Notes: a model not told the origin generated them from the letters alone. Numbered from the stretch's first letter, positions 14,748 to 24,455 are shown. The stretch: DNA of 64,000 bases from Sulfobacillus acidophilus DSM 10332 (GCA_000237975.1 CP003179.1:3068270-3132269); one strand, 5' to 3'. Translations and numbers: made by a program.

Positions 14748-15662
14748 CTAACCTTGATGATTAATCGCGCCGGGAATCGTCCAGTTATCCATTAAGCGTT
14801 TCATAAAGGCACCCCACCCGCCCCGTCGTGGCGGCGGCACCCGATGGAGTAGCCGATCCGCAATATCGCCTACCGCCATGGTCGCCTCACTTTTGGGATA
14901 GGCGAGATAAAACGGCTCTTGCCGCATGACGGCACGGGCGACATTCGCATCATCGGCAATGCTGCCCAAAAACTCGACGGACTGCCCGAGGGCTTTCTGC
15001 GCCAAATCGGTGAGGCGCTGACCTAATTTGGCCCCCTGGTCAAGGCTTTTGACCCGGTTCATGACCAGTTTCAAGGCCACGCGGCCTTCTTGTTCCCATA
15101 CCGCTTTAATCAGCCCGTAAGCATCCGCCAAGGCTGTCGGTTCCGGATTGGTGACTACCAGCGTTTCATCCGCGGCCAAGACAAACGCCAAGACCCCCTC
15201 GGAGAGTCCTGCTCCAGTATCAATCATTAACCAGTCACATTCGCCCTCTAACTCATGAAATCCTTCTATAATGTGCGAAATTTCGACGGTGTCGAGCCGT
15301 GCCAATTCCGCGATGCCCGACCCTCCGGGGATAATGCGGATCCCTTTTGGTCCCGGCTGTACGGTATCTCGTAGCGGGATATGGCGCTCAACCACATCCC
15401 ATAAGGTATAGACCGGCTCGTAACCTAATAAAATATTGATATTGGCCAACCCGAGATCGGCATCCAATACCACCACCCGCTGGCCACGGTCGGCCAACGC
15501 CAAACTGAGATTTAAGGTGAGGCTGGTTTTGCCGACTCCCCCTTTCCCGGATGCCACCGCCAGCACCCGGGCCCCTTCTATCCGCTCTTGCAGGACTTCA
15601 CGGGTGGTTTCTTCCACGCGCGAACGAACCCATTGCCGTAATTGATCCCCTTGATTAGCCAT
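14748..15662 (-). CDS. flhG: Flagellar number regulator FlhG (YlxH, MinD-like ATPase)
   Basis: 304 residues from ATG 15662, which has GGGAGGT 7 bp upstream; a start at 15704 would lengthen the overlap with flhF. Deviant Walker A LAVASGKGGVGKTSLTLNL, then VVVLDADLGLANINILLG and DTGAGLSEGVL are MinD signatures. A basic N-terminal helix (QLRQWVRSRVEETTREVL) precedes, matching the DQAxxLR-type FlhF-activating segment. Works with FlhF to set flagellar number and site, and delivers FliM-FliN to the basal body in Bacillus-type systems. Confidence 0.92.
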   Translation of the reverse strand: MANQGDQLRQWVRSRVEETTREVLQERIEGARVLAVASGKGGVGKTSLTLNLSLALADRGQRVVVLDADLGLANINILLGYEPVYTLWDVVERHIPLRDTVQPGPKGIRIIPGGSGIAELARLDTVEISHIIEGFHELEGECDWLMIDTGAGLSEGVLAFVLAADETLVVTNPEPTALADAYGLIKAVWEQEGRVALKLVMNRVKSLDQGAKLGQRLTDLAQKALGQSVEFLGSIADDANVARAVMRQEPFYLAYPKSEATMAVGDIADRLLHRVPPPRRGGWGAFMKRLMDNWTIPGAINHQG

Positions 15663-16764
15663 GTACGGTACCTCCCTGTAGCCACTCGGCCAATCGGTCC
15701 GCAAACGCTACTTGAATATCGTCGGGCACATGTTGCCCATCGGTAAAATACGACAGAGGCCATCCCAAGCTCAGCGCGGCGGCGAGCACGGCTCCCGGAT
15801 AGCGGACCTCATCCAATTTGGTAAAGCACAACTTGGCCGGCAAACCTTCGGCAAAGCGGGCGGCCACGTCCGTCAATAGATCGGGGTGCATGGTAGCCGG
15901 CAATACCAGTTGAATATCGGTCGGCTTGGCCAAATCGACTAACGACCGCAGCTCCGCCAAATACATCGCCTGCTGGGGACTATGGCCTGCCGTGTCGATT
16001 AACACCACATCGGCGGGGTACCGCATCATCAGGTCCGGAATGTCCTGCGGCCGAAGCGCCACCTGAAAAGGAACCCCAATAATTTCGGCAAAGGTTTTCA
16101 ACTGTTCGGCTGCCGCTACACGAAACGTATCATTGGAAATCAGCAGCACGGATTTCTGGCGCTCCAAATGAAAGTAGGCCGCTAATTTTGCAATGGTTGT
16201 GGTTTTGCCGGATCCGGTGGGCCCTAAGAACAACACTCGGGCCGCATCGGTTAAATGGATTGGCGCGGGTGGCCCCAGGCGGTCGTTTATCAACGGTCCG
16301 AGAGCGCCCAAAGGATCCCCGTTCTCCCCTGCCGTTCGCAAAAGATCTTGCGCCAGTTCGCGAGCCCAATAGGGAGTTACGCCCCGTGCCAAAAACCACT
16401 CCTCCCACTCCTGTTGAGCGGGGTTATCCATCACCGGGGCCAGCCGGTCAAGCCGCTGACCTAATTTTTGTACGAGCGTGATCACATCGTCCAATTTGTG
16501 ATCCACGCCCGTGTCGCGCCCGCCGGCCCCCGCGGCCGATTCTACGGGAACCCGGGTCGATGCGGCTTCTTCCGCCCCGTTAGCGGTAGCGGGTTTACGG
16601 GGATAATCGGCTGCCACCAACACTTGAAAACCGCTTTCCCAAAATTTCCACCACCGATCACGGGCCTTGCCTGACGAGAGAATAATGGCGTCATCGCCTA
16701 ATTCCCACTTGGCCAGGGCCAGCGCCTCTTCGGCACTTCGTCCGGAAAACCGTTTGACAATCAT
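15655..16764 (-). CDS. flhF: Flagellar biosynthesis GTPase FlhF
   Basis: 369 residues. SRP-type GTPase with an N-terminal basic domain (IVKRFSGRSAEEALALAKWELGDDAIIL), G1 LGPTGSGKTTTIAKL, G2 NDTFRVAAAEQL, G3 IDTAGHS and G4 TKLDE. Marks where the flagellum is built. Ends inside the start of flhG (8-bp overlap) and begins in the stop region of flhA (4-bp overlap), so the flhB-A-F-G set is tightly coupled. Confidence 0.95.
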   Translation of the reverse strand: MIVKRFSGRSAEEALALAKWELGDDAIILSSGKARDRWWKFWESGFQVLVAADYPRKPATANGAEEAASTRVPVESAAGAGGRDTGVDHKLDDVITLVQKLGQRLDRLAPVMDNPAQQEWEEWFLARGVTPYWARELAQDLLRTAGENGDPLGALGPLINDRLGPPAPIHLTDAARVLFLGPTGSGKTTTIAKLAAYFHLERQKSVLLISNDTFRVAAAEQLKTFAEIIGVPFQVALRPQDIPDLMMRYPADVVLIDTAGHSPQQAMYLAELRSLVDLAKPTDIQLVLPATMHPDLLTDVAARFAEGLPAKLCFTKLDEVRYPGAVLAAALSLGWPLSYFTDGQHVPDDIQVAFADRLAEWLQGGTVHG

Positions 16765-18803
16765 AATTGCACGACCCCCACCGTCTTGATGGCGATATCA
16801 TTGGCCAGCTCCGCATAGGACAAGACCGACAGGTCTTGCCACATGCGCTCCGTGAGACGCTTGAAGTACATGCGAATCACGGGTGACGCAATGATAGCCG
16901 GCGGAACCCCCGGCGGTAACTTCTGCAGGGAATCCCGCACACTTTGAAAAATCCTTTGTGCCTTAACCGGGTCCAAATTGAGGTAATTCCCTTGTTCGGT
17001 TTGTTCAATGGAATGGCGAATCTCGGCTTCCACTTCCGGAGACAGTACAATGGCATGGAGCACGCCTTGCCGCATGAGCCCCGCCGCAATATGTCGGCCG
17101 ATGGCCTGACGTGCGGATTCGGTCAAGACATCCGGATCTCTCGTGGAACGTGCCCGATCGGCCAATGCTTCCAGGATCGTCGGCAAATCGCGGATGGATA
17201 CCCGTTCCCGCAGCAAATTGGCCAGCACCTTTTGCACCTCCCCTAAACTCAATAAATCCGGAATGAGCTCTTGCACCACCACCGGATGGGTTTGCCGCAC
17301 GTGATCAATCAAGACCTTGACATCTTGCCGACCGATAATTTCGTGCGCATGGCGACGAATCGTTTCCGCAAGGTGAGTCACCATGACCGACCCGGGATCG
17401 ATGACCGTCGCTCCCGCCAATTCGGCCCGGTCGCGAGAATCTTCGCGAATCCACCAGGCCGGTAATCCGAATACGGGGTCCTGGGTGGCCACCGCCGTTT
17501 CAATCCCGAGATCGCCGCCCCCCATCGCTAAAAAGCGATCGGGACGGACTTCGCCGGTAGCGACGGGGGCGCCCCGTACCCGAATCCGGTATTGATTCAA
17601 CCCCAGCTCCAAGTTATCCCGCACCCGAACCGGGGGAATTACCAAACCCAGCTCCGCGGTAATCTGTCGGCGCAAAGCCGCAATCCGTTCCCGTAAATCG
17701 TGGCCCGCCTGCCCACCGACCAAGGGGACCAAGCCTACCCCGACCTCCAATTCGACGGTGTCGGTACCGATAAGATTTAAAGCGGCTTCCGGTCGATCGC
17801 CGGCGGCGGCGCCGGCCTGTTTCTTTTGGGCCTCGGCTTGGGCCTTTTCGAGTTTTTGCCGCGCTTCTAACCGCCAGGCCAGATAGAAGGCCGCCCCGCC
17901 CAAAAGAAGCGGCATCAACGGAGGAATGCCGAGCAACGCCAACAGCCCGAGGACAATGGCCACGATATATAACACCCGCGGCAACGCGGTTAACTGACTG
18001 AGCACATCCCGATTGAGCGTACCGCCTGACGACCCCGAACGGGTCACTAAAATACCGGTAGCGGTGGACAACAACAGGGCGGGAATCTGTGTGGTGAGTC
18101 CTTCACCAACCGTTAAAATGGTGTAGGTATTAATCGCCGGGCCAAACCCCATGTGGCGCTCGACCAAGCCGATCACCAAGCCCCCCACAATATTGATAAT
18201 GACGATGATAATGCCGGCCATGGCGTCTCCCCGCACAAACTTGGACGCCCCGTCCATCGCGCCATAAAAGTCGGCTTCCCGCTCAATATCCTGTCGGCGT
18301 TTACGCGCCTCTTCCTCCCGAATCAGCCCCGCGTTGAGTTCCGCATCGACCGCCATTTGCTTACCCGGCATGGCATCCAGCGTGAAACGGGCCGCCACTT
18401 CGGACACCCGCTCGGCGCCCCGGGTAATGACCATGAACTGGATGACAATGAGGATAATGAAAATAATGATGCCCACGATGACATTGTCGCCGACCACCAA
18501 CCGGCCAAACATCTGAATCACCGAGCCGGGGTTGCCTTCCAGCAAAATCAGCCGGGTGGCGGTCACCTCCAAAGCCAAACGGAACAAGGTGGTTAACAGC
18601 AGGAGGGACGGAAAAACGGATAAGTCCAGCACTTCCTGAATAAACATCGTGCTGACCAAGACCGTAATCGACAGCGCCATATTGACCAGTAAAAAGAAGT
18701 CCAAAATCCACGGCGGCACGGGAATCACCAGCATTAAAATCGCGACGACCGCCGCCAAAGGGACAAAGCCTTCTCGAAAGATTGTACGCAAACTGACTGT
18801 CAT
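16761..18803 (-). CDS. flhA: Flagellar export gate protein FlhA
   Basis: 680 residues, normal length. About eight membrane helices in the first 320 residues, the conserved FHIPEP loop (here AGVRSEVAAR-like stretch RGAERVSEVAARFTLDAMPGKQMAVDAELNAGL, only its start quoted as diagnostic: FTLDAMPGKQMAVDAEL), and a cytoplasmic C-terminal domain that docks chaperone-substrate complexes (DLPTILEALADRA, QVLHAIVL-like strand). Ion-driven core of the type III gate. GGAGGTA upstream of the ATG; overlaps flhB by 4 bp. Confidence 0.96.
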   Translation of the reverse strand: MTVSLRTIFREGFVPLAAVVAILMLVIPVPPWILDFFLLVNMALSITVLVSTMFIQEVLDLSVFPSLLLLTTLFRLALEVTATRLILLEGNPGSVIQMFGRLVVGDNVIVGIIIFIILIVIQFMVITRGAERVSEVAARFTLDAMPGKQMAVDAELNAGLIREEEARKRRQDIEREADFYGAMDGASKFVRGDAMAGIIIVIINIVGGLVIGLVERHMGFGPAINTYTILTVGEGLTTQIPALLLSTATGILVTRSGSSGGTLNRDVLSQLTALPRVLYIVAIVLGLLALLGIPPLMPLLLGGAAFYLAWRLEARQKLEKAQAEAQKKQAGAAAGDRPEAALNLIGTDTVELEVGVGLVPLVGGQAGHDLRERIAALRRQITAELGLVIPPVRVRDNLELGLNQYRIRVRGAPVATGEVRPDRFLAMGGGDLGIETAVATQDPVFGLPAWWIREDSRDRAELAGATVIDPGSVMVTHLAETIRRHAHEIIGRQDVKVLIDHVRQTHPVVVQELIPDLLSLGEVQKVLANLLRERVSIRDLPTILEALADRARSTRDPDVLTESARQAIGRHIAAGLMRQGVLHAIVLSPEVEAEIRHSIEQTEQGNYLNLDPVKAQRIFQSVRDSLQKLPPGVPPAIIASPVIRMYFKRLTERMWQDLSVLSYAELANDIAIKTVGVVQL

Positions 18804-19894
18804 CGCCGGATACCTCCCCGGCGAGCGATGACATACGCCAAAATGTCCGCCACCGCTTGATAATGTTCCGGCAAAATGGCTTCCCCCAACGGGACGCTAA
18901 AAAGGCTGCGCGCCAGCGGTGGATTTTCCACCACCGGTACGAAATGGTGATAAGCCACTTCCCGAATGGCCAGCGCCACTTCATCCGTCCCCTTCGCAAT
19001 CACTTGCGGTGCCTGCATGGTCTTGTCGTCCCACTTGAGCGCCACCGCATAGTGCGTCGGGTTGGTGATCACCACTTGCGCATTTTTGACCTCGCGAAGC
19101 CCCGTCCGAATCAACCGACGATGCATCGCCCGCCGTTGTCCTTTCAAACGGGGGTCCCCTTCGGATTCCTTCAACTCGTCGCGTACTTCCTCGACCGACA
19201 TCTTTAAACTCTGTTGGAACTGCCAATATTGGTAAGCCAAATCCACCAACCCCACCGCGAAAAAGGCTATCGCCGCCCGCATCAGGACTTGCCGCAATAA
19301 AAGCGCCGATTCGCTCAGGGCTTGCCCTAACGGCATCACCACGAGTCCGGCATATTGGGAGACTTGATTCGCAATTTCAACGCCCACCACGGCCCCGATA
19401 ATACCCATCTTTAAAAGACCCTTGACCAAAAGCCAAAGACCTTGCTGGGAAAACATCCGGGTCAGACCGGTCACCGGGTTCAGCCGGGAGAAATCAGGCA
19501 ATACGCGTTGCCACGCGAAGTGAAAGCCGTTTTGCACCAATCCGGTTAAAAGCCCGATACCGGCCATCGGTAAAACCATCGGCATCAACACGACGACGAC
19601 GGTTTTCAATCCGGTCAACACCGCATCAACCCAAGCCAGCGCAAAATCGGGACCGGGTGTCAATCCAAGGATTTGCGCTTCCGCCTCCGCCAACCGGGTA
19701 CCGCTCCAGGGGAGATACCATTTCAACAAGGCGACCGCGAGCAAAATTGCCAGCCCGGCTTGAAAGTCCGGGCTAAACCAGCCCTTGCCCTCTTCCCGGG
19801 CCCGTTGTCGACGCCGGGGGGTAGGGGCTTGCGTACGTTCGGCCATTAGCCAGAGCCGTTGCCGTGGAACTAAAACCCCGTTGACACCGACCAT
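18800..19894 (-). CDS. flhB: Flagellar export switch protein FlhB
   Basis: Four membrane helices and a cytoplasmic autoprotease domain with NPTHYAVALKW, cleaved between N and P to switch export from hook to filament proteins. GKGWFSPDF at the front follows the family's PTPRRRQRAREEGKG motif. Two starts are possible. ATG 19894 has GGGAGG 10 bp upstream and gives 364 residues. ATG 19846 (MAERTQAPTPRR) matches the usual family start but has no ribosome site. I list the former. Follows fliR by 2 bp. Confidence 0.93.
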   Translation of the reverse strand: MVGVNGVLVPRQRLWLMAERTQAPTPRRRQRAREEGKGWFSPDFQAGLAILLAVALLKWYLPWSGTRLAEAEAQILGLTPGPDFALAWVDAVLTGLKTVVVVLMPMVLPMAGIGLLTGLVQNGFHFAWQRVLPDFSRLNPVTGLTRMFSQQGLWLLVKGLLKMGIIGAVVGVEIANQVSQYAGLVVMPLGQALSESALLLRQVLMRAAIAFFAVGLVDLAYQYWQFQQSLKMSVEEVRDELKESEGDPRLKGQRRAMHRRLIRTGLREVKNAQVVITNPTHYAVALKWDDKTMQAPQVIAKGTDEVALAIREVAYHHFVPVVENPPLARSLFSVPLGEAILPEHYQAVADILAYVIARRGGIRR

Positions 19895-19896
19895 CG

Positions 19897-20688
19897 TTAC
19901 CGCCCCTCCCAAATAGCCAGCAAGCGGCTCACATCGGTCCAAGCGGATTGCCAAACGGTGGGCATCACCGAAAACAATAAAGGCAGCACCAATACGAACA
20001 CTAGGAGACTTAAGCCAAAGTTGACCGGCAAAGCAAAAAAGAAGGCGTTGATTTGGGGAAACGCACGGGAAATAACCCCCACCGACAAATTGACCACCAA
20101 TCCCGTCAATACGAAGGGAGCGGCGATTAAGAGCGCCATCGCCAAAACCGTTTGAAAAAGCCCGACGACGAATTGAAACGCCGAGGTCGGCAACACCAGG
20201 ACGGTCAACGGCAAGGCTTCCAGGCTGGCGTGGAGCGCGATCACCATCAATTCCGGCCCACCCCCTGCCACAAACACAAAAAGGGCCAAAAGGGTCTGCC
20301 ATTCGGATAAAAACGATCCCTCGCTCAGAAGCCCGGGATTAGCTTGAACCGCAAGGCCGACGCCCAATTGATAGGTCACCACCTGACCAGCCATACTGAA
20401 GACGCTGAGGAACACCGCCAAAATTAATCCCATGAACGTCCCGACAATAAACTGAATAATGATTGCAAGCCCCAACAGCAAGTTCTGTTGAAAAGCGGGA
20501 CTGGCCGAATGACCCGGGGCCAGCACCGCGGCCAACAAGAGTACCAGCGCCGCCCGGATGGGCACGGGAATATAACTCGATCCAAAAAACGGTGCCGTGA
20601 CCACGATTCCCGCGATTCGGGCCGCTACCAACAAATAGACCACCGTGGCCCCACTTAATTGCAACGCGAGAGCCACCGAAGCCACCAT
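19897..20688 (-). CDS. fliR: Flagellar export protein FliR
   Basis: 263 residues from ATG 20688. A GTG at 20733 would add 15 polar residues without a ribosome site. Six hydrophobic helices with the family pattern RIAGIVVTAPFFGSSYIPVPIRAAL near the N-terminus and INAFFFALPVNFGLSLLVF late. Forms the FliP5Q4R1 export channel. Last of the fliO-P-Q-R row before flhB. Confidence 0.92.
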   Translation of the reverse strand: MVASVALALQLSGATVVYLLVAARIAGIVVTAPFFGSSYIPVPIRAALVLLLAAVLAPGHSASPAFQQNLLLGLAIIIQFIVGTFMGLILAVFLSVFSMAGQVVTYQLGVGLAVQANPGLLSEGSFLSEWQTLLALFVFVAGGGPELMVIALHASLEALPLTVLVLPTSAFQFVVGLFQTVLAMALLIAAPFVLTGLVVNLSVGVISRAFPQINAFFFALPVNFGLSLLVFVLVLPLLFSVMPTVWQSAWTDVSRLLAIWEGR

Positions 20689-20775
20689 CCCTTGAGAGAT
20701 CCCTTTTGATTGTATCGACTGGATTCGTCCCACACCAAATATTTGGCCGGGTTTGGCCGTCGTGGGCTTTTACGT

Positions 20776-21048
20776 TTACGGTAAATGGGCGACTTGCCAG
20801 AACGAGGCTAACGTATTGTGCATAAAGTCCACCAAAATCCGAAGAAACCAGGGCCCGCCCAAATAGAGCATGAGCCCCAGCACCAAAATTTTCGGCAGAA
20901 ACGATAGGGTCATTTCTTGGATTTGGGTCGTGGCCTGAAAAATGCCGACCAAAAGCCCCACCAACAAGGACGCCAACAGAAGCGGCAACAAGACAATTCC
21001 CGCCGTGACCATGGCCGATTGGCTGAGGTTCAACGCCTGATCCAGCAT
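20776..21048 (-). CDS. fliQ: Flagellar export protein FliQ
   Basis: 90 residues, the expected size. Start at ATG 21048 since GAGGAGG lies 9 bp upstream; an earlier in-frame start would put the site inside the gene. Two membrane helices flank the conserved GIFQATTQIQEMTLSFLPKIL loop. Channel component with FliP and FliR. About 17 bp after fliP. Confidence 0.95.
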   Translation of the reverse strand: MLDQALNLSQSAMVTAGIVLLPLLLASLLVGLLVGIFQATTQIQEMTLSFLPKILVLGLMLYLGGPWFLRILVDFMHNTLASFWQVAHLP

Positions 21049-21065
21049 GTATAGCGGCCTCCTCG

Positions 21066-21818
21066 TCAGTGAAACGACATAACCAGCGATTGAACCACTA
21101 AACTCCACCCGTTGGCCAACACAAACAGCAGTAGCTTTAGAGGCAGAGAAATCAGGGTAGGCGGAACCATCATCATGCCCATCGACATTAAGACGGTCGA
21201 GACGACCAGATCAATCATGACGAACGGAATAAAGATATAAACCCCAATCTCAAATGCGGTTTTCAATTCCGAAATGATGAAAGCCGGGATTAACGCGGCG
21301 GTCGGCACCCCCGCCAAAGTCCTGGGAGCATGGACGTGATCCAGCTGCAAAAAAAGAGCCAGATCACTCGGGCGCGTTTCATGATACATAAACTGCCGGA
21401 GAGGTCCCAACGCCCGCCGCCCCGCTTCCACCAAGGTCAAGTGCCCCGTCAGGTAGGGATGGAGCGCTTGATGGTTAATGGCCGTTAACGTCGGTTGCAT
21501 GATGAAAAAGGTCAGAAATAAGGCGAGGCCCACCAAGACCTGATTGGGCGGCGTTTGTTGCAACCCGAGCGCACTCCGGGTAAAAGACAAAACCGTAATG
21601 ACCCGGGTAAAGGCGGTCATCGTCAGCAAAAGCCCCGGGATAAACGCCATTAAGGTCAGTAACGCCAAAATACTCAGCGTTTGACTCGGACTGGCGGTTT
21701 GCCCCGGATTAATGCTGATGGTCGGCAATCCGGATTGCGCGTAAGCCACACCCCCTGCCCACCAGGGGATCCCGACGAGCGCGACCCCCAAAAGCCCCCA
21801 GAGTCCGCGTCGGCTCAT
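21066..21818 (-). CDS. fliP: Flagellar export channel protein FliP
   Basis: 250 residues. A cleavable signal-like N-terminus (LLGVALVGIPWWAGGVAYAQS), then the FliP core: FTRVITVLSFTRSALGLQQTPPNQVL, FISELKTAFEIGVYIFIPF-type segment (here PAFIISELKTAFEIG) and SMGMMMVPP. Five copies line the export channel. Overlaps fliO by 4 bp. Confidence 0.96.
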   Translation of the reverse strand: MSRRGLWGLLGVALVGIPWWAGGVAYAQSGLPTISINPGQTASPSQTLSILALLTLMAFIPGLLLTMTAFTRVITVLSFTRSALGLQQTPPNQVLVGLALFLTFFIMQPTLTAINHQALHPYLTGHLTLVEAGRRALGPLRQFMYHETRPSDLALFLQLDHVHAPRTLAGVPTAALIPAFIISELKTAFEIGVYIFIPFVMIDLVVSTVLMSMGMMMVPPTLISLPLKLLLFVLANGWSLVVQSLVMSFH

Positions 21819-22171
21819 GGTCGCTCCCGTCGCAATCGTTTAACCAGTTCTTCCGTAAACTGGGAGAAGGATACCCCGCCGTCGGCCGCCTCAAGCGTCA
21901 TGGGGGCGCGTTCGGCCATCGCTTGGGGGTCGATGTCCATCAAAAGGGAAACCGACTCGTCGGTCACCCCTAACGCAACCGTCCGATCGACGATTTGAAC
22001 GAGGGCGACCCCTCGTTTGGGCCCAAGCGGCAGATAATCAATTTGGGTTAAATACCGTGACGGACTAGTCCGGCCAAATCCGATTTTTTTGAGCATGCGA
22101 GCGGCGCCATAGGCCAGCCCGACCACCAGCACCATCGCCCAAAGAAACCGGAAAAATATGCCTATTCCCAT
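21815..22171 (-). CDS. fliO: Flagellar biosynthesis protein FliO (FliZ)
   Basis: 118 residues: one membrane helix (FLWAMVLVVGLAYGAARML) and a small cytoplasmic beta domain beginning IDYLPLGPKRGVALVQI with VDRTVALGVTDESVSLL. FliO helps FliP assemble. First gene of the fliOPQR-flhBAFG transcript, preceded by GGAGGCC. The transcript must start in the 120-bp gap shared with the divergent dehydrogenase gene, where I see no clear promoter. Confidence 0.85.
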   Translation of the reverse strand: MGIGIFFRFLWAMVLVVGLAYGAARMLKKIGFGRTSPSRYLTQIDYLPLGPKRGVALVQIVDRTVALGVTDESVSLLMDIDPQAMAERAPMTLEAADGGVSFSQFTEELVKRLRRERP

Positions 22172-22294
22172 TCAGCCGGCCTCCATTCATTCGCTATTAT
22201 AAAAAGCCGGCGCCCTGAATACGAAACTACAAGAGAAATTTTCCGGGCGAAATCTCGCCGACATACCAGTCGGTTCCAACCAGGAGGGGTTCCC

Positions 22295-23248
22295 ATTATC
22301 GTCATTAGCGAATGGATCGATCCCGGTGCCGAAGCCAGTCTGCCCGATTACCCGTTTCCCGTAAGGTACGATCCCGATCTCTGGCGGCAACCGGAGGCGT
22401 TAGCCGACGCACTGAGCCAGGCCACCGCCTGGATCGTGCGCAATCGGACCCCGGTGACCGCCCCCTGGCTTTTGAAGGCCCCACGGTTACAAGTCATCGG
22501 GCGTCTCGGGGTCGGGCTGGATAACATCGATTTGGACGCATGCCGGGAGCGGGGTCTACCCGTCGTTTATGCCAAAAGCGCCAATGCCGCCGCGGTTGTC
22601 GAATATGTTCTGACCGCTTTACTGTGGAGTGTGCGGCCGTGGATCGATTGGGTTCCCCGGACCAAGGCCGGCGAATGGAATCGACGGCTGGGAGGTCACG
22701 AACTTTTCGGACGAACCTTGGGCATTCTGGGGCTCGGGGATATCGGTAGCCGGGTTGCACGGACCGCGCATCAATTGGGCATGCGAGTCATCGCCTATGA
22801 TCCCCACGTCTCCCCCTTTCACGCCTTGGCTAGTGACGGCACGGTGATGTTGGCGGATTCGTTGGAAGCCGTGCTTGAGACGGCCGATGCCGTCACGCTC
22901 CACCTGCCCCAAAGCCCGCATACGCGGCATCTGATGAACGCGTCCCGCCTAGAACGCATGAAACCGCAAGCGACACTCATCAACACCGCCCGGGGGGCCT
23001 TAATCGATGAACAGGCCTTATATGCCGTCCTCTCACAGGGTCATTTACGTCACGTGTTTTTGGATGTGCGCGAAGAGGAGCCGCCCCCGGAACCCGATCC
23101 GTTGGCGGCCATCTCCCGCGTCTATCTCACCCCGCATATTGCCGGGCTCACCGAAGAAGCGCTTTCCCGCACTACGCGTCTCGTCCTGCAGGACGTTCGG
23201 CTGGTCCTTGAAGGTAAGCGCGCCCGCAACGTAGTCCGTCACCCCTAA
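22295..23248 (+). CDS. D-2-hydroxyacid dehydrogenase (SerA/phosphoglycerate dehydrogenase-like)
   Basis: NAD-dependent reduction of 2-oxoacids. The frame encodes IIVISEWIDPGAEASL onward, giving 317 residues, the family norm. No ATG/GTG/TTG exists near its beginning: ATT at 22295 lies 6 bp behind AGGAGGGG and is the likely start. The first GTG (22436) would remove the N-terminal strand. Visible are GRLGVGLDNIDL, the NAD site LGILGLGDIGSRVA, catalytic Arg in NTARGALIDEQAL, the Glu and the final His in TPHIAGLT. Substrate unknown; D-3-phosphoglycerate or hydroxypyruvate are candidates. Overlaps convergent amidohydrolase by 4 bp. Confidence 0.85.
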   Translation: MIVISEWIDPGAEASLPDYPFPVRYDPDLWRQPEALADALSQATAWIVRNRTPVTAPWLLKAPRLQVIGRLGVGLDNIDLDACRERGLPVVYAKSANAAAVVEYVLTALLWSVRPWIDWVPRTKAGEWNRRLGGHELFGRTLGILGLGDIGSRVARTAHQLGMRVIAYDPHVSPFHALASDGTVMLADSLEAVLETADAVTLHLPQSPHTRHLMNASRLERMKPQATLINTARGALIDEQALYAVLSQGHLRHVFLDVREEEPPPEPDPLAAISRVYLTPHIAGLTEEALSRTTRLVLQDVRLVLEGKRARNVVRHP

Positions 23249-24402
23249 CGGGCGTGGAGTGCCAACGCCGCCAATCCGGCGGCCCCCACTTTCAAGGCGC
23301 TTTCGTCGACCATAAGCCCGGCCGAATGAAGCCCGGTAGTCAACAACGGGCCCTGAATGCCGACGGAGAGCACGGCCGCCGGAACTCGTGCCGCCACATA
23401 TGCAAAATCCTCAACGCCGAGCGTCGGACCGACCGAAACCACCCGATCCGGGTCTAACTCCTGCGATAAGATATCATGAATTTGCCGGACCCAGGCCTCG
23501 TCGGCCACCAGTGGCGGATACCCCGGGTCCATCATCACATCCACCGTAGCCCGGTGGCTACGAGCCACGCCCTCGACAACCTCTTGGAAGCGTGCCACGG
23601 CCCGCTCACGCGTAGCCGGCGTCATCGATCGGATAGTGCCGGTCATCTCCACCCGATCGGCAATGACATTTTCCCGATAGCCGCCTTGAATAGTTCCAAT
23701 ACTAATGACTAAAGGATCAAACGGGTTTTGCTCCCGGCTAACCAATGCTTGGACGGCTTGAATCACTGCGCTGGCCACATAAATCGCGTCTACCCCCACC
23801 TGGGGAGACGAACCGTGACCGCCGCGTCCGGATATCACCACCCGAAAGTCGTCACACGCCCCCATGGCCGGCCCCCCCCGGAGGCCGATTTTACCGCTCG
23901 GCAATTCGGACGAAATGTGGACCATCGCTGCCTGAGTTACCGTCGGATGGTCTAATATCCCGGCTTCAATCATCGGGAGAGCACCCCCAGGCCCCTCTTC
24001 TCCCGGCTGAAACATCAGCACCACCGGCCGTTTAAGATCCGTTTCGTGGATTTTAAGATAGCGAGCGGCTCCCAGTAACATGGCCGTATGAGTGTCGTGC
24101 CCACAAGCATGCATCCGACCCGAAATGGCTGATTTAAACGGCAAGTCATTGCGCTCTTCAATCGGCAGCGCATCCATATCGGCCCGCAACAAAAGAGCCG
24201 GCCCCTCTTGGGGTCCAAGCCAGCCCTTGATGCCATTGTCAATCACGCGTTCATGGCGAATTCCCAGTTCGTCTAACTTGGTCTCCACCAAAGCGGCCGT
24301 ACGCGGGGTATCGAGCCCCAATTCAGGATATTGATGAATGGCCCGCCGAATCTCTAGCATCCAGGGCTCAATGACTTGCCAATCGCGATCGTGCTCAATC
24401 AT
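23245..24402 (-). CDS. M20 family metallopeptidase/amidohydrolase
   Basis: 385 residues from ATG 24402 (GATGAGGGGA just upstream). Zinc peptidase of the carboxypeptidase G2/aminoacylase group, cleaving N-acyl amino acids or short peptides. Motifs: HQYPELGLDT, LRADMDALPI, MHACGHDTHTAML (metal ligands), FQPGEEGPGGA (catalytic Glu) and the late TGLHSAG. A dimerisation domain with SGRGGHGSSPQ is in the middle. It lies downstream of a peptide permease pair, which suggests a peptide-scavenging role, although a weak terminator separates them. Confidence 0.88.
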   Translation of the reverse strand: MIEHDRDWQVIEPWMLEIRRAIHQYPELGLDTPRTAALVETKLDELGIRHERVIDNGIKGWLGPQEGPALLLRADMDALPIEERNDLPFKSAISGRMHACGHDTHTAMLLGAARYLKIHETDLKRPVVLMFQPGEEGPGGALPMIEAGILDHPTVTQAAMVHISSELPSGKIGLRGGPAMGACDDFRVVISGRGGHGSSPQVGVDAIYVASAVIQAVQALVSREQNPFDPLVISIGTIQGGYRENVIADRVEMTGTIRSMTPATRERAVARFQEVVEGVARSHRATVDVMMDPGYPPLVADEAWVRQIHDILSQELDPDRVVSVGPTLGVEDFAYVAARVPAAVLSVGIQGPLLTTGLHSAGLMVDESALKVGAAGLAALALHAR

Positions 24403-24430
24403 ATTCCCCTCATCCTTTCCGATCGGATCA

Positions 24431-24455
24431 GAAAACGGAGGCGTCACCGCCTCCG
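24431..24455 (-). terminator. Weak Rho-independent terminator after the permease pair
   Basis: Minus strand: GGAGGCG, loop GTGA, CGCCTCC (complement of 24437-24454) followed by GTTTTC. Seven GC-rich pairs but only four U. It would reduce read-through from the permeases into the amidohydrolase. Confidence 0.6.

Noticed and set aside
19895-20302. N-terminal extension of the flhB frame
   Set aside because: Lies inside fliR in another frame; the real FlhB start is at 19894 or 19846.
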